37,284 nt of DNA from Hyphomicrobiales bacterium (GCA_900470445.1 UCAU01000057.1:1-37284); one strand, 5' to 3'; positions 1 to 7,955 are shown, numbered from the stretch's first letter. Numbers and translations are program-made. Notes: generated from the letters alone by a model not told the origin.

Positions 1-30
1 CCCTCATTCCCTCCCCTCAAGGGGGAGGGA
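1..30. repeat. CCCTCCCC-type palindromic repeat at window edge
   Basis: A 9-bp inverted repeat lies here: TCCCTCCCC (8-16) pairs with GGGGAGGGA (22-30) across a 5-nt loop. It sits just past the stop codon of the HEAT-like gene and could act as its transcript end, though no T-run follows on the minus strand. The same CCTCCCC/GGGGAGG core recurs at 2493-2512, 36759-36779 and about 37187-37200, so it is best read as one copy of a small dispersed intergenic palindrome. Confidence 0.6.
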
Positions 31-56
31 GGCGAAAGCACTAGCGATTGTATCGC

Positions 57-680
57 CTACCCGTTCAATTTCCGTAGCACCCGCTCTACCCGGTCCCGCT
101 TGGACTTTTGCGCAATGCCCTTGATGCGCTCGGTCAGCACTGCCAGAAAGCCCGGCTTCTGTTCCGGCGTCATCACGCTTGCCGTTTCCTCGGCATAGGC
201 GGGAAACTGGTTGGGCGCGGCATTCTTGAGCCGCTCGACCAGCAGCGGCACGGCCTTTTGCGCATAACCGGCCCGCGCCAGCTTGACCAGGATCGAAGTG
301 CAGCGATCCTTGGCGATCACCGAGCCCTTGTCGGCCGCCGCCATGATGCGCGGCAATTCGGCCACCAGCGTATCGGCGCGCTGTTCTGCAACGCTGTCCA
401 GTGCTGCCATAGCGCCCCAGACCTGCTTATTGTTCGAACTGGCCAGCGCCTCGAGAAAGACCGGGCAATAACCGCCGACCAGGTCAGGCCGCCGCGCGCC
501 GATCTCGTACAGCACTTTCATGCCGTCATTGCGCTGCCGGCTGGTGCCCGAGCGCACCAAAGCCACGATCTCGGCAATGCCGGCTTTGTCCTCGCGGGCA
601 ACAAGCTCTTCGGCCAGTTCGACATTGGGCGCCTCGTCGCGCCGCTCCAATGCCCCCGCCAAGCGATCCGCCATGCCCAT
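57..680 (-). CDS. HEAT-repeat-like hypothetical protein
   Basis: A 207-residue protein, predicted all-helical, made of paired amphipathic helices typical of HEAT/ARM solenoids. One stretch runs from EIVALVRSG to KVLYEIG and another from LEALASS to AALDSVAEQ, each followed by short turns. It has no signal peptide, membrane segment or catalytic motif, so a scaffold or protein-binding role is the most that can be inferred. It begins 2 nt after the deoD stop codon, which implies translational coupling and one transcript. A second ATG two codons downstream (674) is an equally good start. I do not recognise a named family, and the HEAT call rests on helix pattern only. Confidence 0.6.
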   Translation of the reverse strand: MGMADRLAGALERRDEAPNVELAEELVAREDKAGIAEIVALVRSGTSRQRNDGMKVLYEIGARRPDLVGGYCPVFLEALASSNNKQVWGAMAALDSVAEQRADTLVAELPRIMAAADKGSVIAKDRCTSILVKLARAGYAQKAVPLLVERLKNAAPNQFPAYAEETASVMTPEQKPGFLAVLTERIKGIAQKSKRDRVERVLRKLNG

Positions 681-682
681 CG

Positions 683-1393
683 TCAGGCCTCGATCGCCAC
701 GTCGAGCGCCAGCGTCACCATATCCTTGAGCGAGGTCTGCCGCTCATCGGCATTGATCTCTTCCTTGGTGATCAGGCAATCGGTCATGGTGCAGATGGTC
801 AGCGCCTTGACGCCAAACCGCGCCGCCAATGTGTACAGCGCCGCCGCCTCCATCTCGACCCCGATCACGCCATGCTCAGGCAGCGCGCCATACCCGGCAA
901 AACCATCGGCGTGGTAGAAGATATCCGAGCTCAGCATGTTGCCGGCATGAAAGCGCATGCCGGCCGCCTCGGCCTTTTCCGCCGCGGCGCGCAGCAGCCC
1001 GAAATCGGCGATGGGCGCAAAATTGAACGCCCCGAACCGGTCCTTGACGATCGCGCTGTCGGTGCTCGCCGCCTGCGCCAGGATCAGGTCGCGCACCTTG
1101 ACCTTCGCATTGAGCCCGCCACAGGTGCCCACCCGCAGCAGGGTCTTAGCGCCATAGACATTGATCAGCTCGTGCACATAGATCGACAGCGATGGCTGGC
1201 CCATGCCGGTGGCCTGTACCGAAACCGGCTTACCCTTCCAAGTGCCGGTATAGCCCAGGCAATTGCGCACCGAATTGACCAATCTGGGCGCCTCGAAAAA
1301 CGTCTCGGCAATCCATTTGGCGCGCAGCGGATCGCCCGGCAGCAGCACCGCTTCGGCATAGTCGCCCGCTTTGGCATGGTTATGTGGGGTCAT
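683..1393 (-). CDS. deoD: Purine nucleoside phosphorylase DeoD-type
   Basis: A 236-residue cytosolic enzyme for phosphorolysis of purine (deoxy)nucleosides to the base and (deoxy)ribose-1-phosphate, in purine salvage. The N-terminus (MTPHNH, then VLLPGDPLRAKWIAETF) matches the hexameric E. coli-type DeoD. The GxGGP-like loop appears as RVGTCGGL. The C-terminal catalytic pair is visible as Asp205 (TMTDC) and Arg218 (ERQT), equivalent to E. coli Asp204 and Arg217. The ATG at 1393 is chosen because it matches the family N-terminus and has GGGAG five bases upstream; a longer in-frame ORF reaches 1459 but would add 22 unrelated residues. It heads a two-gene unit with the HEAT-like gene and is divergent from argC, with 129 bp between the starts. 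Confidence 0.95.
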   Translation of the reverse strand: MTPHNHAKAGDYAEAVLLPGDPLRAKWIAETFFEAPRLVNSVRNCLGYTGTWKGKPVSVQATGMGQPSLSIYVHELINVYGAKTLLRVGTCGGLNAKVKVRDLILAQAASTDSAIVKDRFGAFNFAPIADFGLLRAAAEKAEAAGMRFHAGNMLSSDIFYHADGFAGYGALPEHGVIGVEMEAAALYTLAARFGVKALTICTMTDCLITKEEINADERQTSLKDMVTLALDVAIEA

Positions 1394-1522
1394 TTGGGCT
1401 CCCTTGGCTTTGCTCCAAGCATTGCCACCCGAAAGCCCGGACAGCAAGGGCTGGGCCATGACGTCTTGACCCCGTCACGTGTCGGGTCCATTTACGCTGG
1501 GCCAAGAATATGGAGCGCTGCC

Positions 1523-2476
1523 ATGGCCGCCAAGATTTTTATCGACGGGGAAGCTGGAACCACGGGTCTGCAGATCCGCGAGCGCCTGGTCGGCCGGCGC
1601 GATCTGGAAGTGATCTCCATCGCCGCCGACAAGCGCAAGGATTTGGACGAGCGCAAGCGCCTGCTCAATGCAGCCGATGTCGCCATCCTGTGCCTGCCCG
1701 ACGATGCGGCCAAGGAAAGCGTCAGCCTGATCGAGAATGACACGACCAGGGTGATCGACGCCTCGACCGCTTATCGCGTCAATCCCGATTGGGCCTATGG
1801 CTTTGCTGAAATGGATCGGGGTCAGTCGGAAAAAATCGCCAATGCGCGCTTTGTCGCCAATCCCGGCTGCTGGCCGCAGGGGTTGATCGCCAATGTGCGG
1901 CCGCTGCTCGCCGCGGGCCTGCTGCCGGCCGATTTCCCCGTCAGCTATAACGGCATTTCCGGCTATACCGGCGGCGGCAAGCAGATGATTGCCGAATATG
2001 AAGCCGCAGGGGAAACAGCCAGCCAGTTCATGCCCTATGGGCTGACCTTCAACCACAAGCACGTGCCCGAAATGACCAAATATACTGGTCTTTCCAGCGC
2101 GCCGCTGTTTGTGCCCAATGTCGGCGACTTTGCCCAGGGCATGACCACCTTCGTGCCGCTGCAGCTGGGCCAGCTCGCCAAAGTGCCGAGCGGCAAGGAC
2201 ATCCATGCTGCCATTGCCGACCATTTCGCCGGGATCAAGGACAGCTTCGTCAGCGTTGCGCCCTACGATCCGGCGCTGGGCAAGACTCCGGCCCTCGACC
2301 CGCAGGCGCATAACGATACCAATACGATGACGCTGCATGTGTTTGCCAATGATGCCCGCGCCCAGGCCGTGCTCGTCGCCGTCTATGACAATCTGGGCAA
2401 GGGCGCCTCGGGCGCGGCCGTGCAGAACCTCAACCTGATGCTGGGCGTCAGCGCCAGGGAAAGCCTGGCGGCCTAG
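1523..2476 (+). CDS. argC: N-acetyl-gamma-glutamyl-phosphate reductase, type 2
   Basis: A 317-residue NADPH-dependent reductase that converts N-acetylglutamyl-5-phosphate to the semialdehyde, the third step of arginine synthesis. The N-terminal nucleotide-binding turn is GEAGTTGLQIRERL (residues 9-22). The catalytic cysteine is Cys116 in NPGCWPQG, and the HKH motif (FNHKHVPEM) lies in the C-terminal dimerisation domain. Its length and the GEAGTTG turn (instead of GASGYTG) place it in the shorter type-2 AGPR subfamily common in Hyphomicrobiales. The ATG at 1523 has GGAG seven bases upstream. The reading frame is open much further upstream, but that part is antisense to deoD and should not be included. 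No other arg gene is in the window. Confidence 0.95.
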   Translation: MAAKIFIDGEAGTTGLQIRERLVGRRDLEVISIAADKRKDLDERKRLLNAADVAILCLPDDAAKESVSLIENDTTRVIDASTAYRVNPDWAYGFAEMDRGQSEKIANARFVANPGCWPQGLIANVRPLLAAGLLPADFPVSYNGISGYTGGGKQMIAEYEAAGETASQFMPYGLTFNHKHVPEMTKYTGLSSAPLFVPNVGDFAQGMTTFVPLQLGQLAKVPSGKDIHAAIADHFAGIKDSFVSVAPYDPALGKTPALDPQAHNDTNTMTLHVFANDARAQAVLVAVYDNLGKGASGAAVQNLNLMLGVSARESLAA

Positions 2477-2492
2477 GCACTATCAGTTCGAA

Positions 2493-2549
2493 CCCTCCCC
2501 TTCTGGGGAGGGAAACGGCTCCCGCAGGGCGAACCGAACGCTTTCGCCC
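2493..2549. repeat. Palindromic intergenic repeat downstream of argC
   Basis: Two hairpins lie in tandem. The first is a perfect 8-bp stem CCCTCCCC/GGGGAGGG (2493-2500 with 2505-2512, loop TTCT). The second is GGGCGAA/TTCGCCC (2527-2533 with 2543-2549, 9-nt loop). The first shares its core with the palindromes at both ends of the window. It could stop argC transcription, but there is no T-run, so I treat it as a dispersed repeat rather than a classical terminator. Confidence 0.55.
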
Positions 2550-2613
2550 AATCCCGACTTGACCAAATGCCCGCTTTTGCGCGATGAACCGCCCCAAAGC
2601 GAGGTTTTCCGTC

Positions 2614-3219
2614 ATGGACAAGTTCATCACTCTGACCGGGGTCGCGGCACCGCTGCCGATCATCAATATCGATACCGATATGATCATCCCCAAGCAGTAC
2701 CTCAAAACCATCAAGCGCACCGGGCTGGGCACCGCCCTGTTCTCAGAGATGCGCTATAATGAGGACGGCACGGAAAACCCCGATTTCGTGCTCAACAAGC
2801 CGGCCTATCGCGGCGCCAGCATCATCGTGGCCGGCGACAATTTCGGCTGCGGCTCGAGCCGCGAACACGCTCCCTGGGCGCTGCTCGACTACGGTATCCG
2901 CTGCGTCATCTCGACCAGCTTTGCCGACATCTTCTACAATAACTGCTTCAAGAACGGCATCCTGCCGCTGGTGGTCACGCCCGACCAGCTCAAGCTGCTG
3001 CTCGATGATGCCGAGCGCGGCTCCAACGCCACCCTGACCATTGATCTGGAAGCCCAGACCATCAAGGGTCCCGATGGCGGCACGCTGCATTTCGATATCG
3101 ACCCGTCCCGCAAGCAGATCCTGCTCGAGGGGCTGGACGATATCGCCGGCACGCTCAAGTCCGACCCGTCCATCACCACATTCGAAACCAAGATGGCGTC
3201 CGACCGCCCCTGGCTCTAG
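2614..3219 (+). CDS. leuD: 3-isopropylmalate dehydratase small subunit
   Basis: A 201-residue small (swivel-domain) subunit of isopropylmalate isomerase, which with LeuC converts 2- to 3-isopropylmalate in leucine synthesis. The diagnostic [17 protein letters not shown] segment and the start [15 protein letters not shown] are typical of the long-form bacterial LeuD. The ATG at 2614 is preferred because it matches the family start and has GAGG nine bases upstream; an in-frame ATG at 2584 would add ten unrelated residues. The partner leuC, which carries the iron-sulphur cluster, is not in this window, and leuB lies 3.1 kb downstream with four genes between. An 8-bp hairpin (3234-3253) follows the stop. 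Confidence 0.96.
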   Translation: MDKFITLTGVAAPLPIINIDTDMIIPKQYLKTIKRTGLGTALFSEMRYNEDGTENPDFVLNKPAYRGASIIVAGDNFGCGSSREHAPWALLDYGIRCVISTSFADIFYNNCFKNGILPLVVTPDQLKLLLDDAERGSNATLTIDLEAQTIKGPDGGTLHFDIDPSRKQILLEGLDDIAGTLKSDPSITTFETKMASDRPWL

Positions 3220-3233
3220 TCACCCGATCAAAC

Positions 3234-3253
3234 GGAGAGGCAAAGGCCTCTCC
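3234..3253 (+). other. Hairpin between leuD and Rid-family gene
   Basis: A perfect 8-bp stem GGAGAGGC/GCCTCTCC with the loop AAAG lies 15 nt after the leuD stop and 25 nt before the next start. It lacks a downstream T-run, so it is more likely an RNA-stability or processing hairpin within a shared transcript than a terminator. Confidence 0.45.
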
Positions 3254-3278
3254 CATCCGCCGAACCCAAAGGGAAAAG

Positions 3279-3665
3279 ATGCAGCGCGTTTCCACCGGCT
3301 CCCCGTTCGAGGCTACCTTTGGCTATTCCCGCGCTGTGCGGCACGAAGACACTGTCTATGTCTCGGGCACGACGGGCTATGACTATGCCACCATGACCAT
3401 GCCTGACGATGTCGGCCAGCAGGCGGCTAATGCCCTGGCCACCATCGACAAGGCGTTGAAAGAGGCCGGCTCCTCGCTGGCGGATACGGTGCGCGTCGTC
3501 TATTATGTGGGCGATCGCAATGATGTGGATGCCGTGGTCAAGGCCGTTGGCCCGGTGTTCAAGGATATCCGCCCGGCCGCCTCCATGCTGATCGTGCAGA
3601 TGATCGAAGCAGGCATGAAGATCGAGATCGAAGTCACCGCCCGCATCGGGGCAGCCAACAGCTAG
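3279..3665 (+). CDS. Rid/YjgF/UK114-family protein lacking the catalytic arginine
   Basis: A 128-residue single-domain Rid-family protein (chorismate-mutase-like trimer fold). It shows the N-terminal YSRAVRHEDTVYVSGTTG strand region and the ALKEAGSSLADTVRVVYYV helix-strand typical of the family. Archetypal RidA enzymes deaminate reactive enamines/imines made by PLP enzymes and use an arginine in a P-A-R-[ST] motif. Here the aligned segment is PAAS (residues 99-102), so Ala101 replaces that arginine. It is therefore better assigned to a non-RidA subgroup, and deaminase activity should not be assumed. GGGA precedes the ATG by a suitable distance. The gene lies between leuD and a CPBP protease, 15 nt upstream of the latter, probably in one transcript. 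Confidence 0.88.
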   Translation: MQRVSTGSPFEATFGYSRAVRHEDTVYVSGTTGYDYATMTMPDDVGQQAANALATIDKALKEAGSSLADTVRVVYYVGDRNDVDAVVKAVGPVFKDIRPAASMLIVQMIEAGMKIEIEVTARIGAANS

Positions 3666-3680
3666 GGACCAGGCACAGAC

Positions 3681-4367
3681 ATGGCGAGCGTATCCAACCC
3701 CCAGGGCGCCATACCTCGCACCATGTTAACCGGAGCCCAGCTCGCCCTTGTGCTGCATGCGCTGGGCCTGATCGCCGTGCTATTGGCGCTGGTGCCTATC
3801 CTGACCAGCACGCTGGGCACCACCGGTTATCTCGTGGTGTTTGCCTTGTACTGGATCGGCTTCTGCGCGCCGGTCATCGCCATCCATGCCCTGTCGGGCG
3901 CGCGCAGCCCGCGCCTGTTCTCGGAAAAGCTCTCGCGGCGCGATTGGTTCGTGCCAGGGCTCCTGCTGATCCAGGTCGTGGCCATCGCCGCCCTGGCCCT
4001 AGCGCCCAATACCTCGCTGCTGACCACGCCGGGCCTCATGCTGGCGGCCCTGGTTGCCATTATCAACGGCCCGCTCGAGGAAACCGCCTGGCGCGGCGGC
4101 TTCATGACCCGTTTCGCCGACCGGCCCAGGCTCGGCTTCTGGCTGGGCTGGCTGCTGTTTACCGCCTGGCATATTCCGCTCACCCTCAGCCATGGCGTGA
4201 TCTTTGATGGCGGTGGCGTGGGCCTCGTCGCCGGCGCGGCTGTGCTGGGCCTATTGTGGAACTGGGTCGCCTGGCGCACGGGCTCGGTGTTCTGGGTGGG
4301 CCTGGCGCATGCCCTCACCAATATCGCCACCTTCTGGGTGCTGTTCGACCGCAGCGGCTTCGTCTGA
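3681..4367 (+). CDS. CPBP-family intramembrane metalloprotease
   Basis: A 228-residue polytopic inner-membrane protein with about six hydrophobic segments (roughly 17-42, 48-70, 90-108, 115-129, 151-168 and 180-197). The CPBP/Abi (Rce1-like) motifs are complete: EETAWR at 133-138, FxxxH at Phe160/His164, and HxxxN at His210/Asn214. These form the glutamate/histidine active site of the family. Family members cleave prenylated proteins or peptides, or take part in bacteriocin self-protection; the substrate here is unknown. The gene starts 15 nt after the Rid-family gene. An ATG at codon 15 is an alternative start. Its stop codon directly abuts the stop of the convergent Rnk-like gene. Confidence 0.88.
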   Translation: MASVSNPQGAIPRTMLTGAQLALVLHALGLIAVLLALVPILTSTLGTTGYLVVFALYWIGFCAPVIAIHALSGARSPRLFSEKLSRRDWFVPGLLLIQVVAIAALALAPNTSLLTTPGLMLAALVAIINGPLEETAWRGGFMTRFADRPRLGFWLGWLLFTAWHIPLTLSHGVIFDGGGVGLVAGAAVLGLLWNWVAWRTGSVFWVGLAHALTNIATFWVLFDRSGFV

Positions 4368-4820
4368 TTACCAGCCGTAATCGAGCACGGTCAGCGTACG
4401 CAGGCGGCCGTCATCGAGCCATTCGATGCTGGAATTGCGATGCATGCCGATCAGCGCGGCGCCCACCGCGCCAAGAATGGGCACATCGCCCTTACGTGGT
4501 ATCACATTTCGCGGGTAGGTCAGCCGCCCCAGCCGCTGGAAGGGTTCGTCATCCAGCGCGAAGCGCACCCGCTGGCCCATGGACACGCCCGCCGGATCCC
4601 AAGGCTGGCACAGTTCTGCCCGGCTCAGCTCGCGCTCCAGATAGGCCGACACATAGGGCATGTGCGCACTGACCCGTTCGGCCAGCAGCAACACGCGATT
4701 GTAGTCGTCGGAATTGATCAGAATATTAGGCAGGGGCGCGGAGGGCAGCACGGCAGCGGGCTCGGAGGGAAAATCGTCTATTGTCACTCTATGCCGCACC
4801 AATGCCCCGTCAATAGGCAT
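4368..4820 (-). CDS. Rnk / GreA C-terminal-domain transcription factor
   Basis: A 150-residue protein resembling the regulator of nucleoside diphosphate kinase (Rnk). The segment from about 31 (PNILINSDDYNRVLLLAE) matches the short N-terminal coiled region of Rnk, and the rest matches the FKBP-like GreA/GreB C-terminal domain (VRFALDDEPFQRLGRLTYP, then VPILGAVGAALIGM and IEWLDDG). Rnk-like proteins bind RNA polymerase at the secondary channel and compete with Gre factors. About 30 residues precede the Rnk core; neither the ATG at 4820 nor a GTG at 4787 has a clear Shine-Dalgarno, so the start is uncertain. It is divergent from the Glu/Leu dehydrogenase and convergent with the CPBP gene. Confidence 0.85.
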   Translation of the reverse strand: MPIDGALVRHRVTIDDFPSEPAAVLPSAPLPNILINSDDYNRVLLLAERVSAHMPYVSAYLERELSRAELCQPWDPAGVSMGQRVRFALDDEPFQRLGRLTYPRNVIPRKGDVPILGAVGAALIGMHRNSSIEWLDDGRLRTLTVLDYGW

Positions 4821-4861
4821 TGCGAATAAAAACTACGCAATTTCGGTCAGCTTTATTGCCC

Positions 4862-4884
4862 TACCTGCCGGAGTGTGGCAGGTA
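4862..4884 (+). promoter_or_regulatory. Hairpin in leader of Glu/Leu dehydrogenase gene
   Basis: An 8-bp inverted repeat TACCTGCC/GGCAGGTA with a 7-nt loop is followed at once by TTTT. It lies 55 nt upstream of the dehydrogenase ATG and could be a weak attenuator or an operator. Which of the two cannot be decided from sequence. Confidence 0.35.
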
Positions 4885-4893
4885 TTTTGCCGC

Positions 4894-4915
4894 ATTGTGC
4901 AGCAGTATGCACAAT
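4894..4915. promoter_or_regulatory. Palindromic operator-like site upstream of Glu/Leu dehydrogenase
   Basis: A perfect 8-bp inverted repeat ATTGTGCA-N6-TGCACAAT lies 23 nt before the dehydrogenase start. Its size and symmetry fit binding by a dimeric regulator (Lrp/AsnC, GntR or similar), but no such regulator is encoded in the window and the site matches no consensus I can name with confidence. Confidence 0.45.
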
Positions 4916-4938
4916 TTTTGATCCAAAGGGTATTTCCA

Positions 4939-6204
4939 ATGACTGACGACAGCCTGCTTGATCGCGCCCTTGTCCGCCTCGAAGAGGCCGCGAGCCACCT
5001 TCAGATCGATCAGGATGTCATCGAAAAACTCAAATATCCGCGCGAGACCACCAAGACGCGCCTGCTGATCCGCATGGACGATGGCTCGCGCAAGTCATTC
5101 CTGGCCTGGCGATGCCGCTATGACGATACCCGCGGCCCCACCAAGGGCGGCATTCGTTTCCACCCCGAATCCACGATCGAGGAAGTCGAGACCCTCGCCT
5201 TCTGGATGACCTTCAAATGCGCGGTGATGAACCTGCCCTATGGCGGGGGCAAGGGCGCCGTGCGGGTCGATCCGCACACCCTTTCCAAGACCGAGCTGGA
5301 GCGCCTCTCCCGCGCCTATATGCAGGCCTTTGCCACCACTGTGGGCCCCGATCGCGATATCCCGGCGCCCGACGTCTATACCAATGCCATGATCATGGGC
5401 TGGATGGCCGACGAATATAACCAGATCACCGGTAGCGTCACGCCCGCCGTCATCACCGGCAAACCCATCGCTTTGGGCGGCTCGCTCGGCCGCAATGACG
5501 CCACCGCCCGCGGCGGCTTCTATCTGGTGCGCCACCTGGCAGAGGAACTGGGCCTTGCGGGCTCCCACACCGTCGCCATCCAGGGCTTCGGCAATGCCGG
5601 GCAGTTCTATGCCCAGCTGGCTGCCGCCGATGGCCATCGCATTGTCGCCGTCTCGGATTCGACCGGCGCCATCTACCGCCCCGGCGGGCTGGACGTGGCC
5701 CGTCTCATCGCCGGCAAGACTGCGGGACGGCGGGTGACCGAGCTGGCCGCCGAACTGGGCGCGACCGTGATCCCGGCGGACGAATTGATCGGTGTCGAGG
5801 CCGACCTGCTGGTACCCGCCGCGCTTGAGGAAATGATCACCCAAGCCAATGCCGCCACCGTCAAGGCCCGGGTCGTACTCGAACTGGCCAATGGCCCGGT
5901 AACTGCCGAGGCCGACAAGATCCTGAGCGAACGCGGCGTGATCGTGCTGCCCGATATCCTGGCCAATGCCGGGGGCGTCACTGTCTCCTATTTTGAATGG
6001 GTGCAGAACCGCCAGGGCTTCTATTGGGACCTTGAGGAAATCCACGCCCGGCTCAAGAAGATGATGGAGCGCGAAGGCCGCGCCGTTTGGGATATTGCCA
6101 AGGACCGTTCCGTCTCGGTCCGCGCCGCCGCCTATATCCACGCCCTGGGCCGGCTATCGACCGCCATCGAGGCGCACGGCACCCAGCCCTTCTTCGCCGG
6201 CTAA
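4939..6204 (+). CDS. Glu/Leu/Phe/Val dehydrogenase
   Basis: A 421-residue amino-acid dehydrogenase for reversible NAD(P)-dependent oxidative deamination of glutamate or a related amino acid. The N-terminal domain has GPTKGGIRFHPE (66-77) and the catalytic-lysine segment NLPYGGGKGA with Lys105. The segment DRDIPAPDV (138-146) supplies the active-site aspartate. The C-terminal Rossmann domain has QGFGNAG (215-221). Substrate choice (Glu versus Leu or Phe) cannot be set from motifs alone; the length and KGGIR segment favour the hexameric glutamate dehydrogenase type. The ATG at 4939 has AAAGGG eight bases upstream; the in-frame extension to 4714 is antisense to the Rnk-like gene and is rejected. 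Two inverted repeats lie in the leader and a strong terminator follows. Confidence 0.93.
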   Translation: MTDDSLLDRALVRLEEAASHLQIDQDVIEKLKYPRETTKTRLLIRMDDGSRKSFLAWRCRYDDTRGPTKGGIRFHPESTIEEVETLAFWMTFKCAVMNLPYGGGKGAVRVDPHTLSKTELERLSRAYMQAFATTVGPDRDIPAPDVYTNAMIMGWMADEYNQITGSVTPAVITGKPIALGGSLGRNDATARGGFYLVRHLAEELGLAGSHTVAIQGFGNAGQFYAQLAAADGHRIVAVSDSTGAIYRPGGLDVARLIAGKTAGRRVTELAAELGATVIPADELIGVEADLLVPAALEEMITQANAATVKARVVLELANGPVTAEADKILSERGVIVLPDILANAGGVTVSYFEWVQNRQGFYWDLEEIHARLKKMMEREGRAVWDIAKDRSVSVRAAAYIHALGRLSTAIEAHGTQPFFAG

Positions 6205-6228
6205 ACGATCCAATCGCCGATCGGCAGC

Positions 6229-6260
6229 AAGCCGGCCTCGCAAGGGCCGGCTTTTCCTTT
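6229..6260 (+). terminator. Rho-independent terminator after Glu/Leu dehydrogenase
   Basis: A 9-bp GC-rich stem AAGCCGGCC/GGCCGGCTT (6229-6237 with 6245-6253) with a 7-nt loop is followed by TTCC and TTT. It begins 24 nt after the stop codon and separates this gene from leuB. Confidence 0.85.
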
Positions 6261-6290
6261 GCCAGCGAACCGATCTCATCCCGCGCGCTC

Positions 6291-6320
6291 TTGCACAGAA
6301 CTGCAAAATACCTCTATGTC
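6291..6320 (+). promoter_or_regulatory. Candidate leuB promoter
   Basis: TTGCAC (6291-6296) and TATGTC (6315-6320) are separated by 18 bp and lie downstream of a terminator and 38 nt before the leuB start. The match to the sigma-70 consensus is moderate; position is the stronger argument. Confidence 0.35.
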
Positions 6321-6358
6321 AGCCCAAGCGTAACCACCAGTACGGCGAGGAGCATATT

Positions 6359-7459
6359 TTGGCCACCCATTCCCTATTTCTGTTGCCGGGCGACGGCATC
6401 GGCACCGAAATCATGGTCGAGGTCGAAAAGCTGATCGCCTGGACCAATGCCGAGCAGCTCACCGATTTCTCGACCGAGACGGGTCTTGCCGGCGGCGCGG
6501 CCTATGACCAGCATCAGGTGGCCATCACCGACGAAGATACGCAAAAGGCGCTGGCCGCCGATGCGGTGATCTTTGGTGCCGTGGGCGGGCCGAAATGGGA
6601 CAATGTCCCCTATGAGCACCGTCCTGAAGCGGCCCTGCTGCGCCTGCGCAAGGAAATGGCGGTGTTTGCCAATCTGCGCCCCGCCATCTGCTACCCCGCT
6701 TTGGCCGACGCCTCCTCGCTCAAGCGCGAATTGGTTGAGGGCCTCGATATCCTGATCGTGCGCGAACTGACCGGTGGCGTCTATTTCGGCGAGCCCAAGA
6801 CCATCACCGATCTGGGTGAGGGTCAGAAGCGCGCCGTGGACACCCAGGTCTACGAGACCTATGAAATCGACCGCATCGCCCGCGTCGCCTTCGATCTGGC
6901 CCGCACCCGTTCGGGTAAGGTCCACTCGGCCGACAAGAAAAACGTCATGAAGTCCGGCGTGCTGTGGGACGAAGTGGTCAAGGGCGTCGCCAAGGACTAT
7001 TCCGACATCGAGCTGTACCACATCCTGGCCGATAACGCCGCCATGCAGCTGGTGCGCAACCCCAAGCAGTTTGACGTCATGGTCACCGACAACCTGTTTG
7101 GCGACATTCTGTCCGACGTTGCCGCCATGCTCACCGGCTCGCTCGGCATGCTGCCTTCGGCCTCGCTGGGCGCACCCGATCCGGTCACCGGCAAGCGCAA
7201 GGCCTTCTACGAGCCCGTGCACGGCTCGGCCCCCGACATTGCCGGCAAGGGCATTGCCAACCCCATCGCCATGATCGCCTCGGTCGCCATGGCCCTGCGC
7301 TACAGCTTCGGCATGATCGAGCTGGCCACCAAGATCGAGAACGCCATCTCGGCGGTGCTCAGCGACGGATTGCGGACTGGCGATATCGCGCAGGACAACC
7401 GCAAGACGGTCGGCACCGAAGAAATGGGCGCAGCGGTTCTGGCGAAGCTGAAGGCCTAG
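6359..7459 (+). CDS. leuB: 3-isopropylmalate dehydrogenase
   Basis: A 366-residue NAD- and metal-dependent decarboxylating dehydrogenase that makes 2-ketoisocaproate in leucine synthesis. [14 protein letters not shown] opens the fold. [13 protein letters not shown] is the substrate loop. The signature region runs through [20 protein letters not shown], with the metal-binding aspartates in [24 protein letters not shown] is the cofactor loop. The start is a TTG codon at 6359: it sits six bases after a perfect GAGGAG Shine-Dalgarno and gives the family N-terminus [13 protein letters not shown]. No ATG gives a sensible N-terminus; the in-frame stretch upstream contains the terminator. It is convergent with the VOC gene, with 3 bp between the stops. 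Confidence 0.96.
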   Translation: MATHSLFLLPGDGIGTEIMVEVEKLIAWTNAEQLTDFSTETGLAGGAAYDQHQVAITDEDTQKALAADAVIFGAVGGPKWDNVPYEHRPEAALLRLRKEMAVFANLRPAICYPALADASSLKRELVEGLDILIVRELTGGVYFGEPKTITDLGEGQKRAVDTQVYETYEIDRIARVAFDLARTRSGKVHSADKKNVMKSGVLWDEVVKGVAKDYSDIELYHILADNAAMQLVRNPKQFDVMVTDNLFGDILSDVAAMLTGSLGMLPSASLGAPDPVTGKRKAFYEPVHGSAPDIAGKGIANPIAMIASVAMALRYSFGMIELATKIENAISAVLSDGLRTGDIAQDNRKTVGTEEMGAAVLAKLKA

Positions 7460-7462
7460 GCT

Positions 7463-7840
7463 TTATCGCTTCGGACGAGAGAAGATGTTGACGATGGCGC
7501 CATCCGGATCGCGCAGCAGCATGGAGTTATTGCCCCAGGGCATAACGGTCGGCGGCTGAACGATCTCGGCCAGGGCGCCATCGATCACCCTGGCCTGGAT
7601 GGCCGGCACGTCATCGACCTCCAATTCCAGCATCAAAGATCGGTTGGACCGGGGCACGATTACCCCGCCATTGACCTTGTTGATGATGTCTTCGCTCGAG
7701 ATGGCGAGGGTGCAGCCTTCCAGCCGGATTTCCGAAAATCCCGGCGCCAGATCAATGGGCTCCACTCCTGTCAGAGCGGCGTAAAAACCCTTGAGCGCCT
7801 GGACGTCGGCGGTCACGACACGGATCGATGCAAATTTCAC
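7463..7840 (-). CDS. VOC (glyoxalase/bleomycin-resistance fold) protein
   Basis: A 125-residue protein with the paired beta-alpha-beta-beta-beta modules of the vicinal-oxygen-chelate superfamily. The N-terminal module runs from MKFASIRVVTADVQALKGFYAALTG, and the C-terminal strand LLRDPDGAIVNIFSRP carries the usual DPDGxxxxxF ending. Metal ligands and substrate cannot be assigned: the usual first-strand histidine is absent, so it may not be a canonical metalloenzyme. The start is GTG at 7840, with GGAGG seven bases upstream. It is transcribed alone on the minus strand, downstream of the rpsP terminator and convergent with leuB. Confidence 0.85.
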   Translation of the reverse strand: MKFASIRVVTADVQALKGFYAALTGVEPIDLAPGFSEIRLEGCTLAISSEDIINKVNGGVIVPRSNRSLMLELEVDDVPAIQARVIDGALAEIVQPPTVMPWGNNSMLLRDPDGAIVNIFSRPKR

Positions 7841-7904
7841 GACAAGCCTCCATAGTCAGGCGGGCTTATCTAGAATGACATGCTGACAGAGCTTGGCAGC
7901 ATGA

Positions 7905-7939
7905 AAAAAGGCCCCGGCGCAATGCACCGGGGCCTTTTT
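7905..7939. terminator. Bidirectional rho-independent terminator after rpsP
   Basis: A perfect 13-bp stem AAAAAGGCCCCGG/CCGGGGCCTTTTT with a 9-nt loop has A-runs on one side and T-runs on the other, so it can terminate in either direction. It ends the ffh-rpsP transcript 17 nt after the rpsP stop codon. Confidence 0.93.
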
Positions 7940-7955
7940 ATTCAAACCGGCCAAA

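Noticed and set aside
650..1522. Long open frame continuous with argC
   Set aside because: It is antisense to deoD, does not resemble any protein family, and argC has a proper start with a Shine-Dalgarno at 1523.
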